Shown: positions 1 to 9,021, numbered from the stretch's first letter. The stretch: 24,817 bases of DNA from GH45 sp046704385 (GCA_046704385.1 JBJKSB010000086.1:1-24817), one strand, 5' to 3'. The notes: generated from the sequence alone by a model not told the origin. A program made the numbers and translations.

Positions 1-336
1 CTCTTCGGTTAGCATCGACTTGCTTTTAACAACCTTTTTAGCATCAACCGATTTCAGAATATCCAATACAATCTGATTATGCTCAGTTGCATTTTTAGCC
101 CAATGTACTTTTACGTTATTTTTGATAGCATTTTGTTCAAACTCTTCTAAATATTTATCCAGGTTTGATAAGGTGTGCAATTTAATATTAGAAGCTAATT
201 CCCTTAATTGCTCCCAGTTATCCACACTTTGAGCTGCTTTGTCCCTTTTGGTCCGAACCAGCCATAATGCTTTATCGTGCCAGTTGGTGCGCGATTCATT
301 TTCGATAAATGTTTTGGCTTTTTTTGCGTGGTTCAT
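1..336 (-). CDS. lutB: LutB-like lactate utilisation iron-sulfur protein, N-terminal part (cut by window edge)
   Basis: The ATG at 336-334 opens 112 in-frame codons that run off the left edge. The visible part begins MNHAKKAKTFIENESR and contains KSKSMLTEE at its end, a stretch characteristic of LutB/YkgF proteins. In that family LutB is the roughly 460-residue Fe-S subunit of the LutABC complex, which oxidises L-lactate to pyruvate in the cytoplasm. The ferredoxin-type cysteine clusters lie in the missing part, so they cannot be checked here. The gene follows lutA with only 12 bases between them, so the two are almost certainly cotranscribed. lutC, if present, should lie beyond the left edge. 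Family assignment is confident. The role in clearing lactate derived from rhamnose is inferred from the neighbourhood. Confidence 0.88.
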   Translation of the reverse strand, partial: MNHAKKAKTFIENESRTNWHDKALWLVRTKRDKAAQSVDNWEQLRELASNIKLHTLSNLDKYLEEFEQNAIKNNVKVHWAKNATEHNQIVLDILKSVDAKKVVKSKSMLTEE

Positions 337-348
337 AAGCTTAAAACA

Positions 349-1092
349 TTATTGTTTTGAATTTAAAATTTCAGCTATGTGCATAAACCTGATATTATAT
401 TTACGCTGTTTTACAATTCCCTCCATATGCATTAAACAACTCATGTCTTCCCCGGTAATAACCTCAGCTCCACCGCTTAAATGGTCATCAATCCGGTCTT
501 TTCCCATCTTTATCGAAATGGCAGGTTCTTTTACTGCAAAAGTACCCCCGAATCCGCAACATTCGTCTTTTCTTTTAAGCTCGATCAATTCCAGTCCTTT
601 AACCATATGCAGCAACTGCTCATATTTTGAATACTCAGTGCCAACCAATTCCGATGATTTTCCCAGCTTTAACATACGGTGGCCATGGCAACTTTTATGC
701 AAGCCAACCTTATACGGAAAATAAGCATCCAGTGCGTCAATTTTCATAACATCTAAAAGAAATTCCGAAATATCAAGTGTATTTTGCCTTACATGCTTCA
801 CTTCAGGAGTCTGATCAATTATATCATAATGGTTTCTCACATGATTTGTACAGCTACCTGACGGAGATACAACATAGTCGTAACCAGAAAAATTCTTTAC
901 AAAATTCAGATAGGTCTTTTTTGCATCCATTTCATTACCTGAATTTGCCATAGGCTGTCCACAACAGGTTTGATTCAGCGGATATACTACTTCAACATTC
1001 ATCTTTTTAAGCAACTCCAAAGTAGCAATACCTGCTTTAGGGAAAAACTGATCAATATAACAGGGTATAAATAAACCAACCTTCATATTCAT
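349..1092 (-). CDS. lutA: LutA-like (Fe-S)-binding oxidoreductase subunit with two CCG domains
   Basis: This 247-residue protein has the usual LutA/YkgE length and two cysteine-rich CCG domains. The first has C11 in PCYID and CCG at 43-45 in QTCCGQPMANSG, with a further SGSC at 78-81. The second has SCHG at 134-137 and ECCGFGG at 177-183. Such domains bind iron-sulfur clusters in LutA and in the heterodisulfide reductase and glycolate oxidase families. There is no signal peptide, so it should act in the cytoplasm or at the inner membrane with LutB and LutC, oxidising L-lactate. It starts 4 bases after the aldolase stop and lutB starts 12 bases after it, so aldolase-lutA-lutB form one operon. 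A start at Met3 (MKVGLF) is equally possible. Confidence 0.9.
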   Translation of the reverse strand: MNMKVGLFIPCYIDQFFPKAGIATLELLKKMNVEVVYPLNQTCCGQPMANSGNEMDAKKTYLNFVKNFSGYDYVVSPSGSCTNHVRNHYDIIDQTPEVKHVRQNTLDISEFLLDVMKIDALDAYFPYKVGLHKSCHGHRMLKLGKSSELVGTEYSKYEQLLHMVKGLELIELKRKDECCGFGGTFAVKEPAISIKMGKDRIDDHLSGGAEVITGEDMSCLMHMEGIVKQRKYNIRFMHIAEILNSKQ

Positions 1093-1096
1093 TACT

Positions 1097-2392
1097 TTAT
1101 AAATACTTCTTTCTTAGTTCCTCTACCTGCTCATCATTAATTGGGATTAGTTTTCCTAAAGGTGCAGTCATAACAAGAGATTTAGCACTAAATTCAGCTA
1201 CTTCCAGTCTGTCGAACGTTTGAAGTAGTTTATCACCGGTTACCAGGAATGAATCATTCTCAATTAATACAGCAGGAGTATTTTTACTTACCAATTTTGG
1301 AATGGTATCATCACCTTTAAAATGGGAACCAAATGGAATAACAGGCACGTCCTGTAAAAAAATCCAGCTTTCAGGAATGGTACGCACATCAAACTTTTTG
1401 TTCGTTGTTCCAAAAGCCATCAGGTTTGGAGGCTGAGTCAGTATAATTGAATTAATATCAGGATGTTCCTCATAAATTCTCTTATGAAGATAAAAGGAAC
1501 GGCTTGGCGTTTTTCCAGCTTCCGCTTTCCCATCCTTTATTTGCACTATATCTTCCGGGGTAATATCCCACCTGGGTACATCAGGAGGTGTAATTAAAAA
1601 ATCATTGTCTTTCCAACGCACCGAAACGGTACCATAAGTGCTAATCATTAGCCCCTGGTCACACGCCCTCCGCACAATATCGCATATTTTTTTTCGTATG
1701 GCACGTTCTTCCGACGGATAGGATACCTCATTGTTTCTTGCTATATAATGCGGAATTTGTTCTTCAAAAAGCTCGATTTTATCATCAGTTAAATAGTTAG
1801 GCTCGCCAATGGCCTTTGCATTTATAATTGTCCGGGCACAAAATTCCAGGGTTTCAAACCGTTCGTACGTATCCATCAGGTCTTTACCCGCCACAACCGT
1901 ACCATGATTTTCCATAATAATGGCCATGTTTTTTCCCGAAATAAATTCTTTGGAAATCTTTTTTCCAAGATCGTCACTACCAGGTATTGCATATGAAGCA
2001 TAGCCTATTGGACCACAAATTTTCCTGGCCTGTGGAATAATATTCGTATCAGGTATTTCCCTGACAATACTAAAAGATACCAATGCCGGTGGGTGGGCAT
2101 GAATAATTGCATTAATATCGGTACGAACCTCATAAATAGCCTTATGAAAAGGAAATTCCGATGAGGGTTTATTGGGTCCAATTATACTGCCATCCGGCTT
2201 GACGCATATAATATCTTTTTCTGTAAGCGATCCCTTATCAATAGCTGAAGGAGTGACCCAAATATCGCCATTTTCATCCAGTATCGATATATTTCCTCCG
2301 GAAGTAGTAGTCATCCCACCTTTATAAATCCGACTGATTATCTTAACAATTTGCTCCCTGGGATGCATCAATTTTACATCTATCTGCTTCAT
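1097..2392 (-). CDS. Tandem two-domain class II (metal-dependent) aldolase, candidate L-rhamnulose-1-phosphate aldolase
   Basis: This 431-residue protein has two class II aldolase/adducin domains. Domain 1 (about 8-205) holds SGGNIS at 31-36 and the full metal site: E79 in PSSEF, H98 and H100 in HAHPP, and H163 in ENHG. Domain 2 (about 228-425) keeps the fold landmarks, but the aligned positions are S299, L318, Q320 and D380, so all four ligands are gone. Known single-domain relatives (RhaD, FucA, AraD) are about 200-275 residues. The reaction expected from context is cleavage of L-rhamnulose-1-phosphate into dihydroxyacetone phosphate and L-lactaldehyde; L-fuculose-1-phosphate or an epimerase-type substrate is possible. 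The tight link to lutAB supports a lactaldehyde/lactate-forming reaction. Fold confidence is high, substrate moderate. Confidence 0.85.
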   Translation of the reverse strand: MKQIDVKLMHPREQIVKIISRIYKGGMTTTSGGNISILDENGDIWVTPSAIDKGSLTEKDIICVKPDGSIIGPNKPSSEFPFHKAIYEVRTDINAIIHAHPPALVSFSIVREIPDTNIIPQARKICGPIGYASYAIPGSDDLGKKISKEFISGKNMAIIMENHGTVVAGKDLMDTYERFETLEFCARTIINAKAIGEPNYLTDDKIELFEEQIPHYIARNNEVSYPSEERAIRKKICDIVRRACDQGLMISTYGTVSVRWKDNDFLITPPDVPRWDITPEDIVQIKDGKAEAGKTPSRSFYLHKRIYEEHPDINSIILTQPPNLMAFGTTNKKFDVRTIPESWIFLQDVPVIPFGSHFKGDDTIPKLVSKNTPAVLIENDSFLVTGDKLLQTFDRLEVAEFSAKSLVMTAPLGKLIPINDEQVEELRKKYL

Positions 2393-2429
2393 AAAAAGAC
2401 TTTATAAGATTTAATATTTTAATTTCATA

Positions 2430-2478
2430 AAAATAAGAAAACCCATTGGTTTTGTTGTTCAACGGATTTTCTTATTTT
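2430..2478 (-). terminator. AT-rich hairpin between the GH78-like gene and the aldolase
   Basis: Arms 2430-2441 (AAAATAAGAAAA) and 2467-2478 pair perfectly over 12 bp around a 25-base loop. Read on the minus strand the hairpin continues into a T-rich stretch. It could end the glycosidase operon or simply be a leader structure of the aldolase operon. The stem has almost no GC, so strength is doubtful. The rest of the 192-base spacer shows no gene and no copy of the AraC-type operator found elsewhere. Confidence 0.4.
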
Positions 2479-2584
2479 AAAAAATTACAGAAATTTTAAA
2501 GCATGTCATCTTATAGGTGTAGCTTCATTTCAACATAACCATAAAAATAATCATCATCCCAAGCGGTTTTGGATTCTATTTTAA

Positions 2585-4222
2585 TTATTTCTGAAAAATC
2601 TCAGGATACTTTCTGATAAAATATGTCGGAGTACAACTCCAGGCATGGCAATAACTATTTACCGGGTAAAAATGATAGGGTGTTAGAAAATCGTTATCTG
2701 GATCATATACTTCCCAGAATGTATCTGCTCCCTTGTCAACCATTCCTCCCCAATATAACACTAATAATTGTTTTGCTGTTTCATACATTTTTGCATTTAC
2801 TAAAGCCTGAATATAATAATGATACATATAAGGTCCACCAGGGAAAAGCGCTTCCGTATTTTTTGCCACCTCAACCAAGGCTTTCTGGCTTTGTTTTTCA
2901 GAAAGTACACCAGCCATAATCATCCAGATTTGCGAGGCATAGGAAATTTGTCTGTCTTTACCGCTTTCAAACAATCCTGTCTTTTTATTATAAAGATTCT
3001 TTAAGGCTGCCTGTTTCATGGTTTTCACCTTTGCTGGAATATAAGAAACTTCATTTTCTTTCTTCAACAATTGAGCTAATTCCCAGGTTTGTTTTAGTAC
3101 AAAAATCATTAAACCCTGTATGGAAGCTTCCTTATCTAATCCATCTTTCCAGTCAAAAAACAGCCACCATTTGCTGGCAGCCTCATAATCCACCATGCCA
3201 TCATCCTTAACGTAATTTTTAATGATATTTAGCTGGTTAAGAGCCACGGGCCATAAGTCTTTAGCCGTTTCAAAATCGTTGGTAGCTTTCAGATATTCTA
3301 ATAAAGCCGCATTGTATAGCAATGAATAATCCATTAATCGCTGACCGGCTTGTGCATGGGGTTTTGGAGTTTCAAAAACAGTGCCCAGCACGATACCTTC
3401 ATTATCGCTTAACCCAGCTAAAAGATATAAGCAGCGTTTGGTCAACTGGTAATTTTCAAATGTGTAAATATTCGCCTGCGATTCCAGGTACATGTCCCCC
3501 ACCCATAATCTCCGGTCACGTTTGGGACCGTCTTCATAAACAGTCTGCATGCATTCCTTAAGCGTTTTTTGTCCTATTTTGTCAATTTGCCTGATCTTAT
3601 CAGGTACATTTTCAGCCAGTGCAGCAGGCATTTTGGTGACAGAAGTGGTTGAAGCAAAACTCATATCTGCTATTTTAAAATCAAAAAATTGTGAGGCTCC
3701 CAACAAATCAATTTTAAGATAGCGGAATGACACGCGCCTGTCGAGGGTTACTTTTGAAGGTATACTCATAACTGTCACCGTTTCGTCCTGCAGCCAGGCT
3801 CTCGACAAATCACCCGGATACGGGTCAAACGGAACAACCATCTCAGCCGGCACTTCACCAAAAGTTAATTTAAACCGGGTGGGGCCATCCGATGTTCCCC
3901 AAATGGTTTCCAAGGCCATGGTAAAATGTCCCGTGTAATGGTCGCCAAAATCAATTATGACACTTTTTGTTTGCCTGAACGATTTTTGATAAATCGAATC
4001 AACACTACTGATAGCAATAGCCTTCCATCCCTGAAAAGCATTACTGTCTTTTACAATTTCTACAATGGATACCGGCTTTATGGTTTTTTCAACCAGTGGT
4101 GGCTTATTTTCCTCGGCTTTTTTAAGCCAGTTTTCCCTGTGATAATTTAATTCCTGCGCTTGGCTAATGCCTGTGCCAAAAATTATTAGAACAACCACAA
4201 AATATTTTAATAGTGTATTCAT
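2585..4222 (-). CDS. GH78-like alpha-L-rhamnosidase family protein, short form
   Basis: This 545-residue exported protein has a signal peptide ending near SQAQ (residue 23). A beta-sandwich-like region (about 45-195) precedes an alpha/alpha-barrel with GH78 landmarks: EDGPKRDRRLWVGD at 230-243, WWLFFDW at 352-358, WE at 503-504 and SYCHAW at 523-528 near the C terminus. GH78 enzymes remove terminal alpha-L-rhamnose by inversion. Typical members are 700-1,100 residues, so extra N-terminal domains are absent. The canonical RDER motif, whose Glu is the general acid in characterised members, reads RDRR here. E504 matches the usual general base, and E247 in GDMYLES is a nearby alternative acid. 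It starts 20 bases after the upstream GH3 gene. It is probably periplasmic and acts on rhamnosides, which suits the rhamnose genes. Exact activity is uncertain. Confidence 0.75.
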   Translation of the reverse strand: MNTLLKYFVVVLIIFGTGISQAQELNYHRENWLKKAEENKPPLVEKTIKPVSIVEIVKDSNAFQGWKAIAISSVDSIYQKSFRQTKSVIIDFGDHYTGHFTMALETIWGTSDGPTRFKLTFGEVPAEMVVPFDPYPGDLSRAWLQDETVTVMSIPSKVTLDRRVSFRYLKIDLLGASQFFDFKIADMSFASTTSVTKMPAALAENVPDKIRQIDKIGQKTLKECMQTVYEDGPKRDRRLWVGDMYLESQANIYTFENYQLTKRCLYLLAGLSDNEGIVLGTVFETPKPHAQAGQRLMDYSLLYNAALLEYLKATNDFETAKDLWPVALNQLNIIKNYVKDDGMVDYEAASKWWLFFDWKDGLDKEASIQGLMIFVLKQTWELAQLLKKENEVSYIPAKVKTMKQAALKNLYNKKTGLFESGKDRQISYASQIWMIMAGVLSEKQSQKALVEVAKNTEALFPGGPYMYHYYIQALVNAKMYETAKQLLVLYWGGMVDKGADTFWEVYDPDNDFLTPYHFYPVNSYCHAWSCTPTYFIRKYPEIFQK

Positions 4223-4242
4223 ATGTTTATACTTAATTTGTT

Positions 4243-6594
4243 TTATAGATCATTTTTTTTATCCGGAACAGGTAAAATACGGTTTACTTTTTTAGTTATA
4301 ATTTCCTTAGGAACCTGTACTTTTATTTCTTTTATAATATTAGCTGATGAAGCGGCTATTTTTAATACATACTCGCCTGGTTCAGTTACCCAAACCAACC
4401 GTTTTGCATCAAACGATGCCAAATCGTCAGCTTTCACAATCATTTTAATTTGCTGAAACTCTCCTGGTTTCAACAATTTGGTTTTTGCAAAGTCAATCAA
4501 CTCTATGTCTGGTTTTTCCATGGTTTTACCTGGAGCATGTATATACAACTGAGCAATTTCATTTCCCGCTAATTTACCGACATTTTTAACCACAAACGAA
4601 AGTATTAAGCTATCAGTCAGAATATTATTATTTACTTTAGCTTTTTCATACGTGAATGTCGTATACGATAAGCCGAAGCCAAATTCAAAAGACGGCACTA
4701 CTTTAAAAGTAGTGTTATATTTATATCCTACATAAATCCCTTCCTTATATTTTACAATTGAAGGATTGCCATCTGATAAAGGAAAGTTTTTTGACGAAGC
4801 AACATCCCCGTAATTAACCGGATAAGTTGAAGTAAGTTTCCCTGATGGGTTTATTTTACCGGTTAACACATCAGCAATGGCATTCCCGGCTTCCTGCCCG
4901 GGCAAATGAACTAACAAAATGGCATCAACAAACTTTTTCCAACTAGCCGATTCAATTACACCACCACTATTGATCAAAATAATCACTTTTTTATTATGCT
5001 GATGAAAAACTCCAGATACATTTTTAATCAACTCCTGCTCATTGTTAGTCAAATAAAAATCATTCATTAATTGACGGTCGGTTCCTTCACCGGATATCCT
5101 TCGTAGCGTTACAACCGCAATATCTGATTCCATGGCTGCGGCTTCAATTAATTCTTTTGGAACCTTGTATTCCTCAATTCCTGGAATAAACCAGAAATTT
5201 TCAGCCGGAAGCTTAGACTTTACTTCATTTATATAACCGGTATATACAGTAGCAAGTGTATCACATATTGCTATATGCTGCAATATTAATCCTTTGGTTA
5301 ATTCCACTTTATAAGCCCTGTTCACGTAACCACTTCCTGAACCACCAATTATTAAATCATAACTTCCTGTACCAAATAATGCCACCTTACTTTTCGATTT
5401 TAATGGAAGAGCGCCCCCATCATTTTTAAGCAAAACCATTCCTTCAGAAGCAGCTTTTCTTGCTATTGCAGTATGTGCAATAAGATCTGGCTTGTTGGTA
5501 AACCGGTATTTTTTACACGCTGGTGTTTTTACCATAATAGATAATATATGTTCCAGATTACGATCAATAACATCCTCACTCAGTTGCCCATTCCGTACAG
5601 CATTAATAATCGCTGATATCTGGTCGGGATGACCTGGCAACAACATATCATTCCCTGCTTTCATTTGGGCTACCGGATCATGCTCTGCCCACCAATCGGT
5701 TAACACAAATCCCTTAAACCCCCATTCATTTCTCAAAACCTCCGTTAACAGATTTTCCGATTCGGATAAATAAACATTATTAATCTGGTTATATGATGTC
5801 ATTATTGTCCAGGGTTTACCCTCCTTTACCGCAATACCAAAACCTTTTAAATAGGTCTCACGCAAAGTGCGTTCATCAATAATCACATTAATACCGTTTC
5901 TGTATGTTTCCTGGTTATTAACTGCAAAATGTTTTAACGAGGTCCCTACCCCATTCGACTGAATGCCTTTAATCATTGATGCAGCCATTTTTCCTGAAAC
6001 AATAGGATCCTCAGAGTAATATTCAAAATTTCGCCCGGTTAAGGGATTACGTTTTAAATTCATACCCGGTGCCAGTAAAATATCAACGCCATATTCCAAT
6101 ACTTCGTTGCCCATAGCATTACCAACTTTGTACACCAATGCCGTATCCCACGAAGAAGCCAACAAAGTTGCAATAGGAAATGCCGTACAATAAAATGTAC
6201 TATCAGTACTTTTTCGGTGCGGATCAATTCTTAAACCAGCTGGTCCATCGGCAAAAACGATAGATGGAATCCCCATTGAATCAACCTGATAACTATCACC
6301 TGCAGCACCCTGTACCTTCCCTTCACTAAACAAAGTACTAAAATCGAATCCTTCTGGCAGAGGTGGTTTGGTGAAGGCTCCCGGTGCAGGCTGTGGCGGA
6401 ATAAAAGGCATTTTGGATGTTCCAACCAAAATTCTAACTTTTCCTTCAAGCGCTAAATTTCTAATCGCCTCTTGTATATTACTACTATTTAATTGTAATA
6501 TTTCAGCTGGATTTGTCTGGGCTTTTAAATTTAAAACCAGACAAACCCACAAACTCATCAATACCAATTTTAATATATTACGACTTAACTTCAT
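4243..6594 (-). CDS. Glycoside hydrolase family 3, beta-glucosidase-like, exported
   Basis: This is a 783-residue GH3 enzyme. A signal peptide ends near LKAQ (residue 26). The N-terminal barrel contains ADGPAGLRI (115-123), GRNFEYYSEDP (187-197), KHFAVNNQE (221-229) and the nucleophile D300 in LTDWW. The second domain carries the probable acid/base E503 in SGEGTDR and GSGSGYVN (418-425). A fibronectin-III-like domain follows (about 655-755), giving the common three-domain layout. Family members cut terminal beta-D-glucose, sometimes xylose or other residues, with retention. It lies 27 bases after a second GH3 gene and 20 before the GH78-like gene, so all three are one operon. Combined with the GH128 genes, trimming beta-glucan oligosaccharides in the periplasm is the likely job. 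Specificity cannot be fixed from sequence. Confidence 0.9.
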   Translation of the reverse strand: MKLSRNILKLVLMSLWVCLVLNLKAQTNPAEILQLNSSNIQEAIRNLALEGKVRILVGTSKMPFIPPQPAPGAFTKPPLPEGFDFSTLFSEGKVQGAAGDSYQVDSMGIPSIVFADGPAGLRIDPHRKSTDSTFYCTAFPIATLLASSWDTALVYKVGNAMGNEVLEYGVDILLAPGMNLKRNPLTGRNFEYYSEDPIVSGKMAASMIKGIQSNGVGTSLKHFAVNNQETYRNGINVIIDERTLRETYLKGFGIAVKEGKPWTIMTSYNQINNVYLSESENLLTEVLRNEWGFKGFVLTDWWAEHDPVAQMKAGNDMLLPGHPDQISAIINAVRNGQLSEDVIDRNLEHILSIMVKTPACKKYRFTNKPDLIAHTAIARKAASEGMVLLKNDGGALPLKSKSKVALFGTGSYDLIIGGSGSGYVNRAYKVELTKGLILQHIAICDTLATVYTGYINEVKSKLPAENFWFIPGIEEYKVPKELIEAAAMESDIAVVTLRRISGEGTDRQLMNDFYLTNNEQELIKNVSGVFHQHNKKVIILINSGGVIESASWKKFVDAILLVHLPGQEAGNAIADVLTGKINPSGKLTSTYPVNYGDVASSKNFPLSDGNPSIVKYKEGIYVGYKYNTTFKVVPSFEFGFGLSYTTFTYEKAKVNNNILTDSLILSFVVKNVGKLAGNEIAQLYIHAPGKTMEKPDIELIDFAKTKLLKPGEFQQIKMIVKADDLASFDAKRLVWVTEPGEYVLKIAASSANIIKEIKVQVPKEIITKKVNRILPVPDKKNDL

Positions 6595-6621
6595 TATTTT
6601 AAAGCTAATTATGGTTTATAT

Positions 6622-8889
6622 TTACAATTCTACTTCTTTAGTATCGATTATATTCTTACAGGAAGTTCCAAGGTTAATTTCGTAATTTCCGTTTACCAAA
6701 ACCCAGCCACCTGCATGAGGATTAAAATCCCTTAAATCATTAATATTTATTGATATTTCCATAAGGACTGCTTCTCCGGGCTTTAACAACCTGGTTTTCT
6801 TAAATGCCTTTAATTCAAGATACTTATTTTGTGGCGTTTTTACGTATAATTGCAACACTTCTTTTCCACTAAAATTACCAACGTTAGTAACCTTAGCAGC
6901 CACGCTAATAATACCTTTTGAGTGATCGGCAACTAGTTTAAAATCAGAGAAATTAAAATGAGTATAACTTAAACCATATCCAAATTCATATTGAGGTTCT
7001 ATATTTTTTGCCAGATAATTTCTATAGCCAACATAAGTTCCTTCAGAATATATTGCCGATTGGGGATTATCTTTCGGATTGGGAAATAAAGCTGCAGAAG
7101 GTACATCTGTATACTTTTTAGGAAAGGTCATGGTAAGTTTACCAGATGGATCAGCCTTTCCCAACAGCAAGTCAGCAACGGCGTTTCCACCCTCCTGTCC
7201 CGGTTGCCATATATTCAATATTGCATCGGCATTTTGGTTCCATGATGTCGTTTCAATCACACCACCAATATTGAGCAATACAACAAGTTTTTTCCCGGCC
7301 TTATGAAAACTACTACTTAAATTCTTAACTAAATCTTTTTCTGTATCCGATAATTCAAAATCATTTTTTAAAGCTCTGTCGCTGAATTCTCCTGAGGTTC
7401 TTCTTAAGGTTAGAATTGCAATATCGCATTCGGAAGCAGATTGTTCTAAATAAGCTAATTTCCAGGCTTTTTCTTCCAGGCGGATATCAGGTGCAAAATA
7501 CCAGTCTTTCTGCCCTGCCTTCTTTTTGGCTTCCTGAATATATTTTATATTTTCCTGAATAAGCTTTTCAGGTATGGTGAAACCAGCCTTTTGCAAACCT
7601 TGCAAAACAGATATGGAATAAGCGCTGTTCACCGATCCACTTCCAGTACCACCTGGTATAGTTTCATACGATCCGATACCAAATAATGCAACTTTATGGA
7701 GACCGGTTTTATCAATAGGCAAGGTATTTTTTCTGTTTTCCAGTAAAACAGCTCCCTCTATAGCGGCATCTTTTGATACCACACTATGTAATTCTAAATC
7801 AGGCGTATTACTATATTTATAATCCTTGAATTTTGGTGATTTCATCACAACTGATAATATTTCTTCAATGGCTTTATTCACAACTTTTTCATCCAGATCG
7901 CCATTTTTTATAGCCTCAGCAAACTGAGCCACAATGTATGAACTACCCGGCATCAAAATATTAGTACCTGCCTTTATCTGGTTTAAGTAATTACGCCCTC
8001 CAAACCAGTCAGTCATGGTGGCTCCGTTAAAACCAAATTCATCACGTAAAACCTGCCTCAATAAATACGAATTTTCAGAACAGTAAGTACCGTTAATTTT
8101 ATTATAAGCCGACATAACTGTCCAGGGTTTTGAGTAAGCAAGTGCCAGTCCAAAGCCCTTTAAATATATTTCATGCAAGGCTTTTTGATCCACCTGTACG
8201 TCAATGTTCATCCGGTTGGTTTCATTATTATTAGCAGCATAATGTTTTAATGAAGTTCCAACTCCATTGGATTGGACTCCATTTACAAATGCTGCCGCCA
8301 TGAGCCCTGATACCAACGGATCTTCGGAATAGTATTCAAAATTACGTCCTCCCAGAGGATTTCGATGGATATTTAAAGCCGGAGCCAGTAAAATATCCAC
8401 TCCATATTCCAGTGCTTCATTCCCCATGGCTTTTCCAACATCGCTTACCACAGTTGTATCCCAGGTACTGGCCAGCATGGTTTCAATTGGAAACGCGGTA
8501 GCATAAAAAGTAATATTTGTATCCTGCCGGTTAGGATCAATACGCACTCCGGCTGGTCCATCAGCCAATACAAGTGAAGGAATTCCCAATCGTGGAATAG
8601 CATGGGTGTTTCCTGCTGCACCGGGCACCACTTTCCTTGTAGCTCCTACTACCGGTGGTTGAGAATCAAATAAGGTATCGGCACCACCAAAACCTGAGGG
8701 ATAACCACGAGGAAATCCGGGATCGGCACCTACGAGCAACATGGCTTTTTCCTGTGGAGTCATAACTGCAATTACCTCTTTAATGGAATTTTTGCCTAAT
8801 TGTGGTACTGTATCGGAATTTCTACATTGAATAAGTATCAATGACAAAGCAATAACCCTGAAATAAAATCCACGCTTTTTTGTTCTCAT
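6622..8889 (-). CDS. Glycoside hydrolase family 3, beta-glucosidase-like, probable lipoprotein
   Basis: This is a 755-residue paralogue of the neighbouring GH3 enzyme with the same order: ADGPAGVRI (109-117), GRNFEYYSEDP (181-191), KHYAANNNE (215-223), nucleophile D294 in MTDWF, acid/base E501 in SGEFSDR, GSGSVN (416-421) and a C-terminal fibronectin-III-like domain (about 650-745). The N terminus is a positively charged, hydrophobic leader ending LILIQC with C22 as probable lipidation site. The Gln at -1 is unusual for a lipobox, so simple periplasmic export is an alternative. As first gene of the GH3-GH3-GH78 operon it is preceded by a 216-base spacer with a terminator but no recognisable AraC-type operator. 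The two paralogues may differ in linkage preference or in membrane attachment; this is inferred. Confidence 0.9.
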   Translation of the reverse strand: MRTKKRGFYFRVIALSLILIQCRNSDTVPQLGKNSIKEVIAVMTPQEKAMLLVGADPGFPRGYPSGFGGADTLFDSQPPVVGATRKVVPGAAGNTHAIPRLGIPSLVLADGPAGVRIDPNRQDTNITFYATAFPIETMLASTWDTTVVSDVGKAMGNEALEYGVDILLAPALNIHRNPLGGRNFEYYSEDPLVSGLMAAAFVNGVQSNGVGTSLKHYAANNNETNRMNIDVQVDQKALHEIYLKGFGLALAYSKPWTVMSAYNKINGTYCSENSYLLRQVLRDEFGFNGATMTDWFGGRNYLNQIKAGTNILMPGSSYIVAQFAEAIKNGDLDEKVVNKAIEEILSVVMKSPKFKDYKYSNTPDLELHSVVSKDAAIEGAVLLENRKNTLPIDKTGLHKVALFGIGSYETIPGGTGSGSVNSAYSISVLQGLQKAGFTIPEKLIQENIKYIQEAKKKAGQKDWYFAPDIRLEEKAWKLAYLEQSASECDIAILTLRRTSGEFSDRALKNDFELSDTEKDLVKNLSSSFHKAGKKLVVLLNIGGVIETTSWNQNADAILNIWQPGQEGGNAVADLLLGKADPSGKLTMTFPKKYTDVPSAALFPNPKDNPQSAIYSEGTYVGYRNYLAKNIEPQYEFGYGLSYTHFNFSDFKLVADHSKGIISVAAKVTNVGNFSGKEVLQLYVKTPQNKYLELKAFKKTRLLKPGEAVLMEISININDLRDFNPHAGGWVLVNGNYEINLGTSCKNIIDTKEVEL

Positions 8890-8990
8890 ATTGTCCTCAT
8901 TTTAGTCAGAAACTAAATTTGTATTTTTTGAATAATGCATGCCATGTGTTTTAAATTTCAATATTTTATATGGCTTACAAAAAAAAGCAT

Positions 8991-9021
8991 ACCCTACGAG
9001 GTTTTCAGAACTTCGTAGGGT
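8991..9021 (-). terminator. Intrinsic terminator downstream of the GH128 gene at 9106-10869
   Basis: An 11-bp stem (8991-9001 with 9011-9021, one G-T wobble, core CCCTACGA/TCGTAGGG) encloses a 9-base loop. On the minus strand it is followed within a few bases by eight T residues (8979-8986 complemented). On the plus strand it is followed by TTTT, so it may work both ways. It separates the glucanase transcript from the GH3-GH3-GH78 operon, implying that the latter has its own promoter in 8890-8990, where I see no clear TAnnTTTG match. Confidence 0.8.

Noticed and set aside
239..724. Plus-strand open frame of 161 codons
   Set aside because: It lies opposite lutB and lutA, whose family motifs are clear; its translation has no recognisable domain.
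8955..8990. Possible fifth operator upstream of the GH3 operon, because TTTCAATATTTT resembles the conserved flank
   Set aside because: The positions where both half-sites and the -7 element should lie do not match.
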